Part shown: piece by piece, positions 51,831-60,394 of the stretch
Layout of the letters: every line of letters starts with the position of its first letter
Position numbering within the stretch: the stretch's first letter is position 1
NCBI GenBank assembly: GCA_000703065.1
Contig: JNLK01000001.1
Coordinates: 1,882,001 to 1,946,000 of the forward strand
Reading direction: 5' to 3'
DNA length: 64,000 nt
Source of the DNA: Lachnospiraceae bacterium AC2029
Lineage (GTDB): Bacteria; Bacillota; Clostridia; Lachnospirales; Lachnospiraceae
Made by a program: the position numbers and the translations under genes
Notes under the pieces: model-generated
Databases searched by the model: none
Told to the model about the DNA's origin: nothing
What the model saw: the letters and a program-made list of their open reading frames with translations, nothing else

Positions 51831-52031
51831 ATGGATTTATTTGAGTATTTACCATTTCTTATTCCGTTGGCAGTTGTTGAGGTGGTTTTGATGATCGTGG
51901 CAGTTGTGCATATCCTGAAGCATCCGAATTACAGATGCGGCAGCCGGGCTCTCTGGCTGGTATTATCGATCGTGTTCGGTTTTATCGGACCGATCCTCTA
52001 TTTCGTGATAGGAAAGGGCGAGGCTGAATGA
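51831..52031 (+). CDS. PLDc_N-domain small membrane protein
   Basis: 66 residues from ATG 51831 (MDLFEYLPFL) with a strong GAAGGAGGTTTTCATT. Two hydrophobic helices flank a short loop (HPNYRCGSRALW), the PLDc_N arrangement. Such proteins occur as first genes of ABC operons with antibiotic-resistance-like architecture. Its stop overlaps the ATPase start (ATGA). Confidence 0.85.
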   Translation: MDLFEYLPFLIPLAVVEVVLMIVAVVHILKHPNYRCGSRALWLVLSIVFGFIGPILYFVIGKGEAE

Positions 52032-52933
52032 TGGAGATCCTTTCGATTGAGGGTTTAAAAAAGAGTTTCGGTTCCAAGGAGGTTCTCCGGGGGATCAGCT
52101 TTACGGTGGGAGAGCAGAGCATTTTCGGCTTTATCGGCCGGAACGGTGCCGGCAAGACCACCACCATGAAGATCATCCTGGGACTGCTGACCGCCGACAG
52201 CGGAAGTGTTACGGTCTGCGGGGAACCGGTGACCTACGGGGAGACAGCCACAAATCGTTTTATCGGGTATCTTCCGGATGTTCCGGAATTCTATCCCTAT
52301 ATGCGTGCAAAGGAGTATCTCACCCTTTGCGGGGAGATCAAGGGAATGTCCGGGAAGGAGCTTAGCGGAAGGATCGACGAGCTCCTCGGACTGGTGGGGC
52401 TGTCGAAGGAAAAGTCGAAGATCGGGGGGTATTCCCGGGGCATGAAGCAGAGACTGGGGGTTGCCCAGGCCCTGATCGGCAGGCCGAAGCTTCTCATCTG
52501 TGACGAACCTACCTCCGCATTGGATCCGGTGGGACGGCATGAACTCCTGGAAATCCTGCTGACTGCAAGGGAACAGACCTCGGTGCTCTTCTCCACCCAC
52601 ATCCTGTCGGATGTGGAACGGATCTCGGACCATGTGGCACTTCTGGAGGGCGGAGAGGTGAAGCTGACCGGGTCTATCGAGGAGTTAAAGGCCCTCCGCA
52701 CCGAGCCGGGAGCGGGACTCACTCTGAAAAGCAGTGAGGACGCGGCGAAGGTCCGGAAGGCATTTCCGGGGGCGGAGCAGAAGGAAAACCGGCTGGAGTT
52801 CAGTGAGCTTCAGGCGGCGGAGGAGAGCAGGCTGCTGTCCTATCTGGCCACGGAAAGGATTGCGGTGACAAGGTTCGAACGAAGAGAACCGGATCTGGAG
52901 AATCTTTTTATGGAGGCGATCAAAGAGGCATGA
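52028..52933 (+). CDS. ABC transporter ATP-binding protein
   Basis: 301 residues. A single NBD: Walker A IGRNGAGKTTTM (about 38), Q-loop near GYLPDVPEFYPYM, signature YSRGMKQRLGVAQALI, Walker B LLICDEPTSALDP, His in LFSTHILSDVER. The C-terminal about 75 residues extend beyond the core as in BcrA-type ATPases. Overlaps the permease start by ATGA. Confidence 0.94.
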   Translation: MMEILSIEGLKKSFGSKEVLRGISFTVGEQSIFGFIGRNGAGKTTTMKIILGLLTADSGSVTVCGEPVTYGETATNRFIGYLPDVPEFYPYMRAKEYLTLCGEIKGMSGKELSGRIDELLGLVGLSKEKSKIGGYSRGMKQRLGVAQALIGRPKLLICDEPTSALDPVGRHELLEILLTAREQTSVLFSTHILSDVERISDHVALLEGGEVKLTGSIEELKALRTEPGAGLTLKSSEDAAKVRKAFPGAEQKENRLEFSELQAAEESRLLSYLATERIAVTRFERREPDLENLFMEAIKEA

Positions 52934-53700
52934 GAGGATTTGGTGCATTTTTCAAAAAAGAAATGACGGAGCTGTTCCGTACCTACCGTTGGATCATCCT
53001 TTGCGCGACATCGCTCTTCCTGGGGATCCTGGGACCTCTTATGGCGAAGCTGACGCCCTGGGTCTATGAGCAGATGGGTGATACCCTGAAGGAGCAGGGG
53101 ATCGTGATCAGCGAAGTGACGGTTACGGCTAAGGATTCCTGGGCACAGTTCATCAAGAATATGCCTATACTGCTGATCGTTGTTATCGCAGTTCTCTGCG
53201 GCAGCTATGTAAACGAGTATTCGAAGGGCACGCTGATCCCGCTGGTAACCAAGGGCCTGACACGGATCGCCGTGGTTCTGTCCAAGTTCCTGAATCATTT
53301 TCTGATATGGGCGGCCGGCTTCTGGCTGACCTTCTGGGTGACCTGGGGCTACACAGCGTATTTCTGGGATAATTCCGGCATGAAGCATTTCCTGCTGATG
53401 GGAGTGTTCTTCTGGCTGTTTGGGGTCTTTCTTCTGTCGGTACTGGCCTTCTTCTCATCCTTCCTGAATTCATCGATCCAGGTGCTTCTGGGAGTGGGCG
53501 CGGTATATTTCATCCAGATGCTGTTGGGAATGATCGGGACCGTGGAGCGTTTCCTTCCGAATTATCTTCTGGGGGGCGGAAGCATGCTCACGGGAGAGAC
53601 GCTCCCGGAGGATTATCTTCCCGCGGCAGCGATCGCATCCGGCGGAGCGGTTCTTCTGCTGGTCCTGGCGGTTGTGATAACAAAACACAGACGGATATGA
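52930..53700 (+). CDS. ABC-2-type permease
   Basis: 256 residues with six hydrophobic helices, starting in a cytoplasmic FGAFFKKEMTELFRTYRW. Typical ABC-2 permease with a hairpin-linked YSKGTLIPLVTKGLTR segment. Works with the preceding ATPase as an exporter or antibiotic/peptide-resistance pump; the substrate is unknown. Confidence 0.9.
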   Translation: MRGFGAFFKKEMTELFRTYRWIILCATSLFLGILGPLMAKLTPWVYEQMGDTLKEQGIVISEVTVTAKDSWAQFIKNMPILLIVVIAVLCGSYVNEYSKGTLIPLVTKGLTRIAVVLSKFLNHFLIWAAGFWLTFWVTWGYTAYFWDNSGMKHFLLMGVFFWLFGVFLLSVLAFFSSFLNSSIQVLLGVGAVYFIQMLLGMIGTVERFLPNYLLGGGSMLTGETLPEDYLPAAAIASGGAVLLLVLAVVITKHRRI

Positions 53701-53720
53701 TAGATTTTTCATATGAACGA

Positions 53721-53792
53721 ATAGCATGAAATAAGTGTATGGCATGCAGTAAACAGATGGCATGAAGTAAGTGTATGGCATGCAGTAAATGG
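53721..53792 (+). repeat. Four 18-base direct repeats upstream of the SdpR-like regulator
   Basis: Four head-to-tail units (53721, 53739, 53757, 53775), each ATRGCATGMARTAA plus 4 variable bases. They lie in the gap between the ABC permease and the regulator gene, directly before its ribosome binding site. Confidence 0.9.
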
Positions 53793-53818
53793 AAGACTCG
53801 GAGGAAGGAGATATACAT

Positions 53819-54121
53819 ATGGGCTTTCCTGAAACCTTTAAAGCCCTGTCGGATCCGGTCCGGCGGGAGATACTGACCATGCTGCGGGACGGCAGGATGT
53901 CAGCCGGAGAGATCGCATCGAGGTTCGACATGACGGCTGCAACGGTTTCCTATCACCTGAAGCAGCTGAAGCAGGCGGACCTTGTATATGAAACCAGGGA
54001 AAAGAATTTTATATACTACACTCTGAATACCTCGGTGTTTGAAGAGATCATGATGTGGTTCTCACAATTTGCAGGGAAAAAAAAGGGGGCAGCTCGGGAT
54101 GAAGAGGAAACTGCTGAATAA
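53819..54121 (+). CDS. SdpR-like ArsR-family transcriptional regulator
   Basis: About 100 residues from ATG 53819 (MGFPETFKALSD), GGAAGGAGATATACAT upstream. ArsR winged-helix: FKALSDPVRREILTMLRDG, then the recognition helix MTAATVSYHLKQLKQADLV and a beta-wing TREKNFIYYTLN. No metal-binding Cys pattern, fitting SdpR-like repressors, which pair with SdpI. Overlaps the SdpI gene. Confidence 0.9.
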   Translation: MGFPETFKALSDPVRREILTMLRDGRMSAGEIASRFDMTAATVSYHLKQLKQADLVYETREKNFIYYTLNTSVFEEIMMWFSQFAGKKKGAARDEEETAE

Positions 54122-54776
54122 GGTAGATCTGATCTCCATCGGGCTGTGTGTGGCAGCGGTCCTGCCCGGACTTTTAGTGTATGACCGTCTTCCGGACCGG
54201 ATCGGGATCCATTTCGGCATTAATGGAGAAGCGGATCAGTTTGCGGGTAAATGGGTTGCAATCCTGGGATTTCCGGTGCTGATCTCTCTGATCCAGGCGG
54301 GGCTCTGTATGACCAGCAACCTTTTGAACAGAGAAAATGAGCTCAGCCGGGCGGAGAAGGTGATCCGTTTCATCACCCCGGTCCAGACTTATGTGGTGCA
54401 GATTTCCATTCTGATGTATGGGATGGGCAAGCTTGCAAGCATTACCACGATAGGGGGAATATTGGAGACGGTGATCCTGCTGATCTACGGAAATTATGCT
54501 CCGAAGATGCGCAGGAATACCTTCTTTGGGATCCGTACGCCCCATACCATTGCCAGTCAGGAGGTATGGGATAAAACGCACCGTTTTGCGGGAGCGCTTT
54601 ATATCATAGCCGGAGTTGTCTGCATGCTCCTGACCGTAACGGAGTCGCATCCGGCTCTGTTGTTGGTCCTGCTGGCCGTTACCGTTACAGTGCCCTTCAT
54701 TTATTCAGAGCTCCTGTACCGGAGGATCAGGAGAAGGGAGTCTGCCGGTGACCGGATCTACACCGAAGAAAAGTGA
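54099..54776 (+). CDS. SdpI/YhfL-like immunity-type membrane protein (DUF1648 plus SdpI)
   Basis: 225 residues from ATG 54099 (MKRKLLNKVD), inside the regulator frame. DUF1648 N-terminal part (LPDRIGIHFGINGEADQFAGKW) and an SdpI-like part (RNTFFGIRTPHTIASQEVWDKTHRFAGALY) with six membrane helices. SdpI protects Bacillus cells from the SdpC toxin and signals to SdpR; no SdpABC toxin genes are here, so an orphan or heterologous immunity function is likely. Confidence 0.9.
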   Translation: MKRKLLNKVDLISIGLCVAAVLPGLLVYDRLPDRIGIHFGINGEADQFAGKWVAILGFPVLISLIQAGLCMTSNLLNRENELSRAEKVIRFITPVQTYVVQISILMYGMGKLASITTIGGILETVILLIYGNYAPKMRRNTFFGIRTPHTIASQEVWDKTHRFAGALYIIAGVVCMLLTVTESHPALLLVLLAVTVTVPFIYSELLYRRIRRRESAGDRIYTEEK

Positions 54777-54804
54777 ATCGTAAATGGACAGGGATAAAGC
54801 AATC

Positions 54805-54838
54805 AAAAACCCACACCGCGGAAGAGTGTGGGTTTTTT
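54805..54838. terminator. Bidirectional intrinsic terminator
   Basis: AAAAACCCACAC and GTGTGGGTTTTTT form the stem around CGCGGAAGA; T runs on both strands. Lies between convergent genes. Confidence 0.9.
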
Positions 54839-54863
54839 GAATCTGACGATTCCATTTTCATTA

Positions 54864-56618
54864 TCAGTTTCTCGGCTGGTCGCCGCCGGTCGGAGGTCCT
54901 CCCAGGCCGACTGCCTGTACCACAAAGGGTGAAATGAGAACCGACAGCACGTAGCTGACAAGGATGGAGACCGGAAGGGTCTTCACCCAGTTTCCGAGCC
55001 ACATAACCATCATGGCAGGCTTGTTGGGATCACCGATATGGCTGTAGGAGGTCGCAATACCGATGAAGCTGCAGATCGCACTGATGAGGATCGCATTGAT
55101 AAGCGCAAAGGGAATGGAGTTCAGCAGCGTGAACTTCATGGAAGGCGGAGTTGCACCGGCCTTTGCCGCAAGTGCACGGCCCATTTTTCCCATGGGGATG
55201 ATCAGCGCAAGGATCACACCGACAGTGATGGATTCCAGGATGCTGATGAGATAGTAGACCGGAGCAGGAGGCATACTCTCCAGGGCTCTCGGGTCCACAT
55301 TGTTACGTGTGATGAATGCAAAGATCGCACCCATGATGGCGGAAATGACGATCGCCATGATGATGTTGACAAGCCTTTCTTTCTTCTTCATATCTTTCAC
55401 CTTTCTTACTACCTCTCCACGATCATAGTTGATCAATATGTGACAGTCGCTGACAGGGAATGTGCAGCAGGGATGGATGAAGCCGTCCTTCACATCTGCT
55501 TTTTTCCGGTGCTCAGCGGTTTCGGGAATATAGATCTCGCCGGAGGAAAGACGCGTGCGGCAGAAGCCGCATTCGCCGCTCCGGCAGCGGCTGGGAACCT
55601 TGATGCCGGCCCGTTCCAGTGCAACCAGGATACTTTCCTCCGACTTCGCGGGGATCACCCGGCGTTCTGTCGGAAGATCCACAGTAAGCTGGAAGGTCTG
55701 TCCGGCAGCAGTCTTCGGGTAAGCTTCATCCTTCTCCGGATGGTGGTATTCCCCGGCTACATCAAAGCGCACAAGGCGCTTAGGAATATCCAGCTTTGAG
55801 ACCTCTTTCCTCAGGAAATCATACATGACGGCCGGGCCGCAGGCGAAAATGCTGTAGGCCCCGGCAGGAGCGTATTTACTGATCAGGTCTGCTGACAGGA
55901 AGCCGTGCTCAAAGCCTTCCTGCTCCTCATCGGACAGAACGTAGATCACCTTGAATTTCGGACATTCTGCGGCGATGGCATCCAGCTCCTTCCGGAAAAG
56001 GATTTCGGATTCCTTCTTACAGCCGTACAGGAGGGTGAGAGAGTAGTCCGCCACACCGTCACGTATGGCCTGTGCCATGGAGTAGAAGGGGGTGATACCG
56101 CTTCCGCCGGATAATCCCACGATCTGATCCGGATCCCGCAGAGGCTCATGGTAGAAATTTCCTTCAGGGCCGGATATGCTTACGCGGTCTCCCTTCTTCC
56201 AGTTCTGCAGGATGTAGTTTGATACAAATCCGTCAGGAACCTTCTTGACCAGGATCGAATACTCACCCTCCGCCACATCGGCAGGAGAGGAACAGATGGT
56301 ATAGGGACGTGTCAGCTCGCTTCCGTTGATGGAGAGAAAGACGCTGACATACTGCCCTGCCAGGAAGGGAGCCAGAGGTTGGTTGATGTCCGATTCCTCC
56401 AGACGGTAACACCTTGCGTCCGGAAGTTCGGTCACCTCCTTGATCACCATTGTCTGCTCGTCGGGATGCAGCGTCCTGGCCGTGACATTTGTCTCATGAT
56501 CATATTCAGGCAGACTTCCGGGGGCGGATGAGATCTTCTGCTGACGGAGCTTCAGCTTCTTCCGGTACTCGTCGATGGAGACGTCGGCCAGCGCTTTCTT
56601 TAATGCTTCACTGCTCAT
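54864..56618 (-). CDS. Flavin/2Fe-2S oxidoreductase fused to a C-terminal membrane domain
   Basis: 584 residues. About 40-280 is a ferredoxin-NADP reductase-type domain: RPYTICSSP (FAD), GLSGGSGITPFYSM (NAD(P)) and ACGPAVMYDFL. About 305-395 is a plant-type ferredoxin domain with CRSGECGFCRTRL and a later CC; the 2Fe-2S Cys set is present. From about 410 a Lys-rich turn leads into four membrane helices (IVISAIMGAIFAFI, ILESITVGVILALII, SIPFALINAILISAICSFI, ILVSYVLSVLISPFV), like DUF2798. This anchors the reductase at the membrane. The start overlaps the stop of the flavoprotein gene upstream (ATGA), so they act together. Confidence 0.88.
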   Translation of the reverse strand: MSSEALKKALADVSIDEYRKKLKLRQQKISSAPGSLPEYDHETNVTARTLHPDEQTMVIKEVTELPDARCYRLEESDINQPLAPFLAGQYVSVFLSINGSELTRPYTICSSPADVAEGEYSILVKKVPDGFVSNYILQNWKKGDRVSISGPEGNFYHEPLRDPDQIVGLSGGSGITPFYSMAQAIRDGVADYSLTLLYGCKKESEILFRKELDAIAAECPKFKVIYVLSDEEQEGFEHGFLSADLISKYAPAGAYSIFACGPAVMYDFLRKEVSKLDIPKRLVRFDVAGEYHHPEKDEAYPKTAAGQTFQLTVDLPTERRVIPAKSEESILVALERAGIKVPSRCRSGECGFCRTRLSSGEIYIPETAEHRKKADVKDGFIHPCCTFPVSDCHILINYDRGEVVRKVKDMKKKERLVNIIMAIVISAIMGAIFAFITRNNVDPRALESMPPAPVYYLISILESITVGVILALIIPMGKMGRALAAKAGATPPSMKFTLLNSIPFALINAILISAICSFIGIATSYSHIGDPNKPAMMVMWLGNWVKTLPVSILVSYVLSVLISPFVVQAVGLGGPPTGGDQPRN

Positions 56619-58237
56619 GACTGCCCACCTCCTTCCGGTTTACGGGCGCCCTGCCCGCTGCCTGCTTTCTTCCCGGGGCCCTGTGTCGCGCCTCCGGACA
56701 TTACATATCCCATCACCTGACGCCCCGTGAGATCTCCCTGTGTAAGGGTTGGGAAGAAGCCGCTCAGGCGGTTTGCATGGGCGCCTGTAAAGAAGAGTCC
56801 GGGAACCGTCTGCTCGCCTCCGCCTGCCAGCACCCGGGCGGACATGCCGTCCCACGAGGAGGAGTGGTAGCCATATACGGTACCCTGCGGAGTCCCCATA
56901 TATCTTGCGAAGGTCACCGGTGTTGCGATGGAAACCTCTTCGATATGGGAACGGATATCGATGCCCATGACCTCTTCATAGCGGCGAAGAAGCTGGTCGG
57001 CGATGCGGTGCTTTACCGTATTGTACTCCTCCGGACTTACCTTGTCCCAAAGGTCTGAGACATACCCGGTCGTCAGTGCAAAATGGCACGTTCCCGGCGG
57101 CGTTGCGTCGGGATTCACGATATTGATACAGGTGGAGGTAAGATGAGCCGGAAGACAGCTGCCATGGAGATCCGACTTCTTCGTCAGCTCAAAAAGCTTT
57201 GTTGTATCTGTCGTGGGATAGATAAAGACGGTGTAGTCCCTGATCCCCAGCTCTTCAGGCGTGGCATCCAGACCGAGATAAAGCACAAAGGCACGGAGAC
57301 CATAGCTTCGGGCGTTGGCTTTCTTAAGCTCGGTTTCCGGGATGAGGCTCTTATCGTCCAACATTTTCGTATAAACAACATCCGGAAATGCATTGCTGAC
57401 CACCGCACAGCATTCGACCCTGCGGCCGTCGGCGGTTTCCACACCGCATACGGCACCGTCCTTGGTGAGGATCTTCGTAACCTCTGTGTTGTACCAGAAA
57501 TCACAGCCCTTCCGGCGGGCAGCCTTCTCCAGCTCATTTGCGAGATCATGAGAACGCAGCTTCGGCATGTATGCCCCGCCCCGGAAATAGGCGCAGGTCA
57601 TCATAATGTACCGGGAGGCGTCTATGGTCTCCATATCGGAGCCCTGATAGGGCCAGTAGGCACTGATGATGTCGATGGCTTTCTGCGGCATATGGATCTT
57701 ACGTAGAAATTCGCCGGCTGACATGGACAGGAGCTTCATGAATTCTGCATGCTCTGTCTGAAGGAGCTCCGGATCCGGCTTACCCCGGCTCTTACCCAGA
57801 TACTCAAGGCCGCTTTCGACTGCGGCTTCGGCGTCGAAAAAAAGATCGATGGATTCCCGGCTTCCCGGACAGATGCTCTCCATGTAATCCGTAAATGCCT
57901 TCCGCCCGTGGGGGACGGTTGCATCCAGCAAACGCTGTCCGTCATCCTGGACGATGACACGAAAAGCGTCCGGAATCTCCAGCCATTCCATCTTGATTCC
58001 GAGTTCGTCAAAAAGGCGACTCAGCTCGCCCTGCTCCTCACCCCGACTGAGGGCCGGAATCTCATGCAGGGACGCTTCGAACTCGAAACGCCCGCGAACA
58101 AAGCTGGCAGCGGCGCCACCAACCGTGTTGTGACGTTCGATACACAGACATTTCAGTCCCATCAGGGAAGCGCGGCAGGCGGTGGTAAGTCCGCCGTTTC
58201 CTGCTCCGATGATGACCACATCGTAACGTTCTGACAC
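56615..58237 (-). CDS. CrtI/phytoene-desaturase-like FAD-dependent oxidoreductase
   Basis: 540 residues. N-terminal FAD fold VVIIGAGNGGLTTACRASLMG with CIERHNTVGGAAASF, and the C-terminal motif TVPGLFFTGAHANRLSGFFPTLTQGDLTGRQV typical of amine-oxidase/CrtI/RetSat-type flavoproteins. These desaturate, saturate or isomerise isoprenoid or hydrophobic substrates; no carotenoid gene is near. The coupled reductase could feed it electrons, suggesting a saturase-like reduction, an inference. The tail is Gly/Lys-rich. Start at complement 58235-58237 with AAAAGGAGAAGGAAAAAGTGTCAGA-type context. Confidence 0.87.
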   Translation of the reverse strand: MSERYDVVIIGAGNGGLTTACRASLMGLKCLCIERHNTVGGAAASFVRGRFEFEASLHEIPALSRGEEQGELSRLFDELGIKMEWLEIPDAFRVIVQDDGQRLLDATVPHGRKAFTDYMESICPGSRESIDLFFDAEAAVESGLEYLGKSRGKPDPELLQTEHAEFMKLLSMSAGEFLRKIHMPQKAIDIISAYWPYQGSDMETIDASRYIMMTCAYFRGGAYMPKLRSHDLANELEKAARRKGCDFWYNTEVTKILTKDGAVCGVETADGRRVECCAVVSNAFPDVVYTKMLDDKSLIPETELKKANARSYGLRAFVLYLGLDATPEELGIRDYTVFIYPTTDTTKLFELTKKSDLHGSCLPAHLTSTCINIVNPDATPPGTCHFALTTGYVSDLWDKVSPEEYNTVKHRIADQLLRRYEEVMGIDIRSHIEEVSIATPVTFARYMGTPQGTVYGYHSSSWDGMSARVLAGGGEQTVPGLFFTGAHANRLSGFFPTLTQGDLTGRQVMGYVMSGGATQGPGKKAGSGQGARKPEGGGQS

Positions 58238-58400
58238 TTTTTCCTTCTCCTTTTATTAACCCCAAATATGTACGAAATAACGTACAAAACCCAAGATTCA
58301 TTGTATCAAAAAAAGGTCGATATCTGCAATAGAAACATGGGGAAACATCAGCAGGAAATTCATTTTTTAAATTTCTGAGAATAGATTTCCGAGATTAGGC

Positions 58401-58429
58401 TTGACATATCCTGTCATATCCGATATACT
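58401..58429 (+). promoter_or_regulatory. Near-consensus promoter for the glutathione peroxidase gene
   Basis: TTGACA (58401-58406), a 17-base spacer and TATACT (58424-58429). The spacer holds a CATATCC direct repeat, a possible regulator site. Confidence 0.8.
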
Positions 58430-58510
58430 AATTGTACACAATCGAATAGCACAAAATATAAAATGCAGGATACAGGGAAAACGAAAGGGAACAGAAAGGA
58501 GTTTTTCATT

Positions 58511-59056
58511 ATGGCAACAGTATATGATTTTAAGGTTAAGGACAGAGCAGGGGAAGAGGTAAGTCTCAGTGATTATGCGGGCAAGGTGCTGCTGATCGTG
58601 AATACGGCTACGGGTTGCGGCTTTACGCCCCACTATGACCCGATGGAGGCCATGTACAGGGAGTTCCGCGACAGGGGATTTGAGATCCTGGATTTCCCCA
58701 GCAATCAGTTTGCAAATCAGGCGCCCGGGGATGATAATGAGATCCATGAATTCTGCACCATGAAGTTCGGAACCGAGTTTCCGCGTTTTGCGAAGATCGA
58801 TGTGAACGGAGATACAGCAGATCCGCTCTTTGCGTATCTGGCAACGGAGAAGCCCTTCGAGAGCTTCGGGAAGGGGCTGAAGAGTGCGGCGCTGAAGAAG
58901 TTTGCCGGAATGAACAATAAGAAGTACGGCGAGAAGGCATATATCAAATGGAATTTCACCAAGTTCCTGGTGGACCGGGAAGGCCACGTGGTTGCAAGAT
59001 TTGAGCCCACGAAGGATATGGACGAGGTGAAGCAGGAGGTTGAGAAACTTCTGTAG
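58511..59056 (+). CDS. Glutathione peroxidase-like thiol peroxidase
   Basis: 181 residues from ATG 58511 (MATVYDFKVK), AAAGGAGTTTTTCATT upstream. Motifs: VLLIVNTATGCGFTPHY with the peroxidatic Cys, FPSNQFANQAPGDDNEI and IKWNFTKFLVDREGHVV. Cys-type GPx, probably using thioredoxin as reductant. The second (resolving) Cys site is FCTMKFG. Likely part of the oxidative stress response, as is the divergent flavoprotein operon's neighbourhood. Confidence 0.92.
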   Translation: MATVYDFKVKDRAGEEVSLSDYAGKVLLIVNTATGCGFTPHYDPMEAMYREFRDRGFEILDFPSNQFANQAPGDDNEIHEFCTMKFGTEFPRFAKIDVNGDTADPLFAYLATEKPFESFGKGLKSAALKKFAGMNNKKYGEKAYIKWNFTKFLVDREGHVVARFEPTKDMDEVKQEVEKLL

Positions 59057-59148
59057 ATGACAGTCCGGTATGTACGGTTACTCTTATTTGTGGGATAATG
59101 AGAGAGTACATTATAAAGGGAACATGGATCAGGGGGAGGTGACTGTCT

Positions 59149-60264
59149 ATGGAAAGAGAGGTCAGTCGCGATAAGAAGATCATACGGACAAGTATCATAG
59201 GGATCCTGGCAAATGCTTTTCTTGCTGCCTTTAAGGCGGTGATCGGCCTCATGTCGAACTCCATTGCCATCGTTATGGATGCGGTGAACAATCTTTCGGA
59301 TGCCGCCAGCTCCATCATCACCATCGTCGGCACGAAGCTGGCGTCAAAGGAGCCGGACAGAAAGCATCCCTACGGCTATGGCAGGATCGAATACCTTTCG
59401 GCCATGGCGATCTCGCTTCTGGTGCTGTATGCCGGATTTACCGCATTTGTGGAATCCGTGAAGAAGATCATAACGCCGGATACGCCGGATTATTCGACAG
59501 TGTCCCTTATCATCGTCGGCGTGGCGGTGGTCGTGAAGATCGTTCTGGGACGATATGTGAAGAGCGTGGGTGAGAAGGTAAATTCGGATTCACTGGTGAA
59601 TTCCGGAGAGGATGCCCTTCTGGATTCTGTGATCTCCGCATCAACGCTGGTGGCAGCGGGGATCTATCTGATCTTCGGCGTGTCCCTGGAAGCCTGGCTG
59701 GGTGCTGTGATCGCCCTGGTGATCATCAAGTCCGGTCTGGAAATGCTCGGCGAAACCATGTCCAAGATCCTCGGAGAGCGTGTGGACGCGGAAATGGCGA
59801 AGGAGATCAAGTCAACGATCAGCTCATTTCCGGAGGTGCGGGGTGCCTATGATCTGATCCTGCATAATTACGGACCGGATACCTATCACGGCTCCGTGCA
59901 TATCGAGGTGCCTGACACCATTTCCGTGGATGCACTGGACAGGCTGATCCGTAAGATCCAGGTGGAGGTCTACTCAAAGCATAACGTGATCCTGACGGGA
60001 GTGGGGATCTATTCCTATAACACGAAGGATCCGGAAGCCATAGCGGCAAGAGACCGGGTGGCGCATCTGGTAACGGCGCATCCCCATGTGCTGCAGATGC
60101 ACGGCTTCTATTTTGATCAGGAAGAAAAGACCATGCGGTTTGACATCGTCGTGAGCTTTGATGCGGAGGACCGGAGAACGGTGCACGACGAGATCTGCAG
60201 GGAGGTGGAGGAAGCCTTCCCCGGATATCAGCTGCAGGTGGCTGTGGATATGGATTTCAGCTGA
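59149..60264 (+). CDS. Cation diffusion facilitator (CDF) metal transporter
   Basis: 371 residues. Six helices in the first 210 residues with SNSIAIVMDAVNNLSDAASSII (the metal Asp and Asn/Asp motifs) and the NSGEDALLDSVISASTLV counterpart in helix V. A ferredoxin-like cytoplasmic domain from about 215 (PEVRGAYDLILHNYGPDTYHGSVHIEVP) and a longer C-terminal tail (HLVTAHPHVLQMHGFYFDQ) make it larger than a minimal CDF. Likely exports Zn2+, Mn2+ or Fe2+. Confidence 0.92.
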   Translation: MEREVSRDKKIIRTSIIGILANAFLAAFKAVIGLMSNSIAIVMDAVNNLSDAASSIITIVGTKLASKEPDRKHPYGYGRIEYLSAMAISLLVLYAGFTAFVESVKKIITPDTPDYSTVSLIIVGVAVVVKIVLGRYVKSVGEKVNSDSLVNSGEDALLDSVISASTLVAAGIYLIFGVSLEAWLGAVIALVIIKSGLEMLGETMSKILGERVDAEMAKEIKSTISSFPEVRGAYDLILHNYGPDTYHGSVHIEVPDTISVDALDRLIRKIQVEVYSKHNVILTGVGIYSYNTKDPEAIAARDRVAHLVTAHPHVLQMHGFYFDQEEKTMRFDIVVSFDAEDRRTVHDEICREVEEAFPGYQLQVAVDMDFS

Positions 60265-60300
60265 TTTTCGGATTTTGTGCGAATATATGTTCGATGCTTG

Positions 60301-60330
60301 TTGACATTTGCAAAATAGATATAATATAAT
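60301..60330 (+). promoter_or_regulatory. Promoter of the topoisomerase B gene
   Basis: TTGACA (60301-60306), an 18-base spacer and TATAAT (60325-60330), 65 bases before the start codon at 60395. Confidence 0.75.
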
Positions 60331-60332
60331 GA

Positions 60333-60375
60333 GTTGGCGCTTTCCGGCGGGGCCGGGGAGTGCCAACGAATTTTT
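60333..60375 (+). terminator. Terminator-like hairpin in the topoisomerase leader
   Basis: GTTGGC/GCCAAC outer and CCGGC-GGG-GCCGG inner stems (60333-60367), followed by GAATTTTTATT. It sits between the promoter and the ribosome binding site, so it could attenuate transcription. Confidence 0.6.
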
Positions 60376-60394
60376 ATTACGGGGCGGATTTCCT

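Noticed and set aside
53721-53792. CRISPR-like array
   Set aside because: The repeats are only 18 bases with no spacers, next to a regulator; there are no cas genes.
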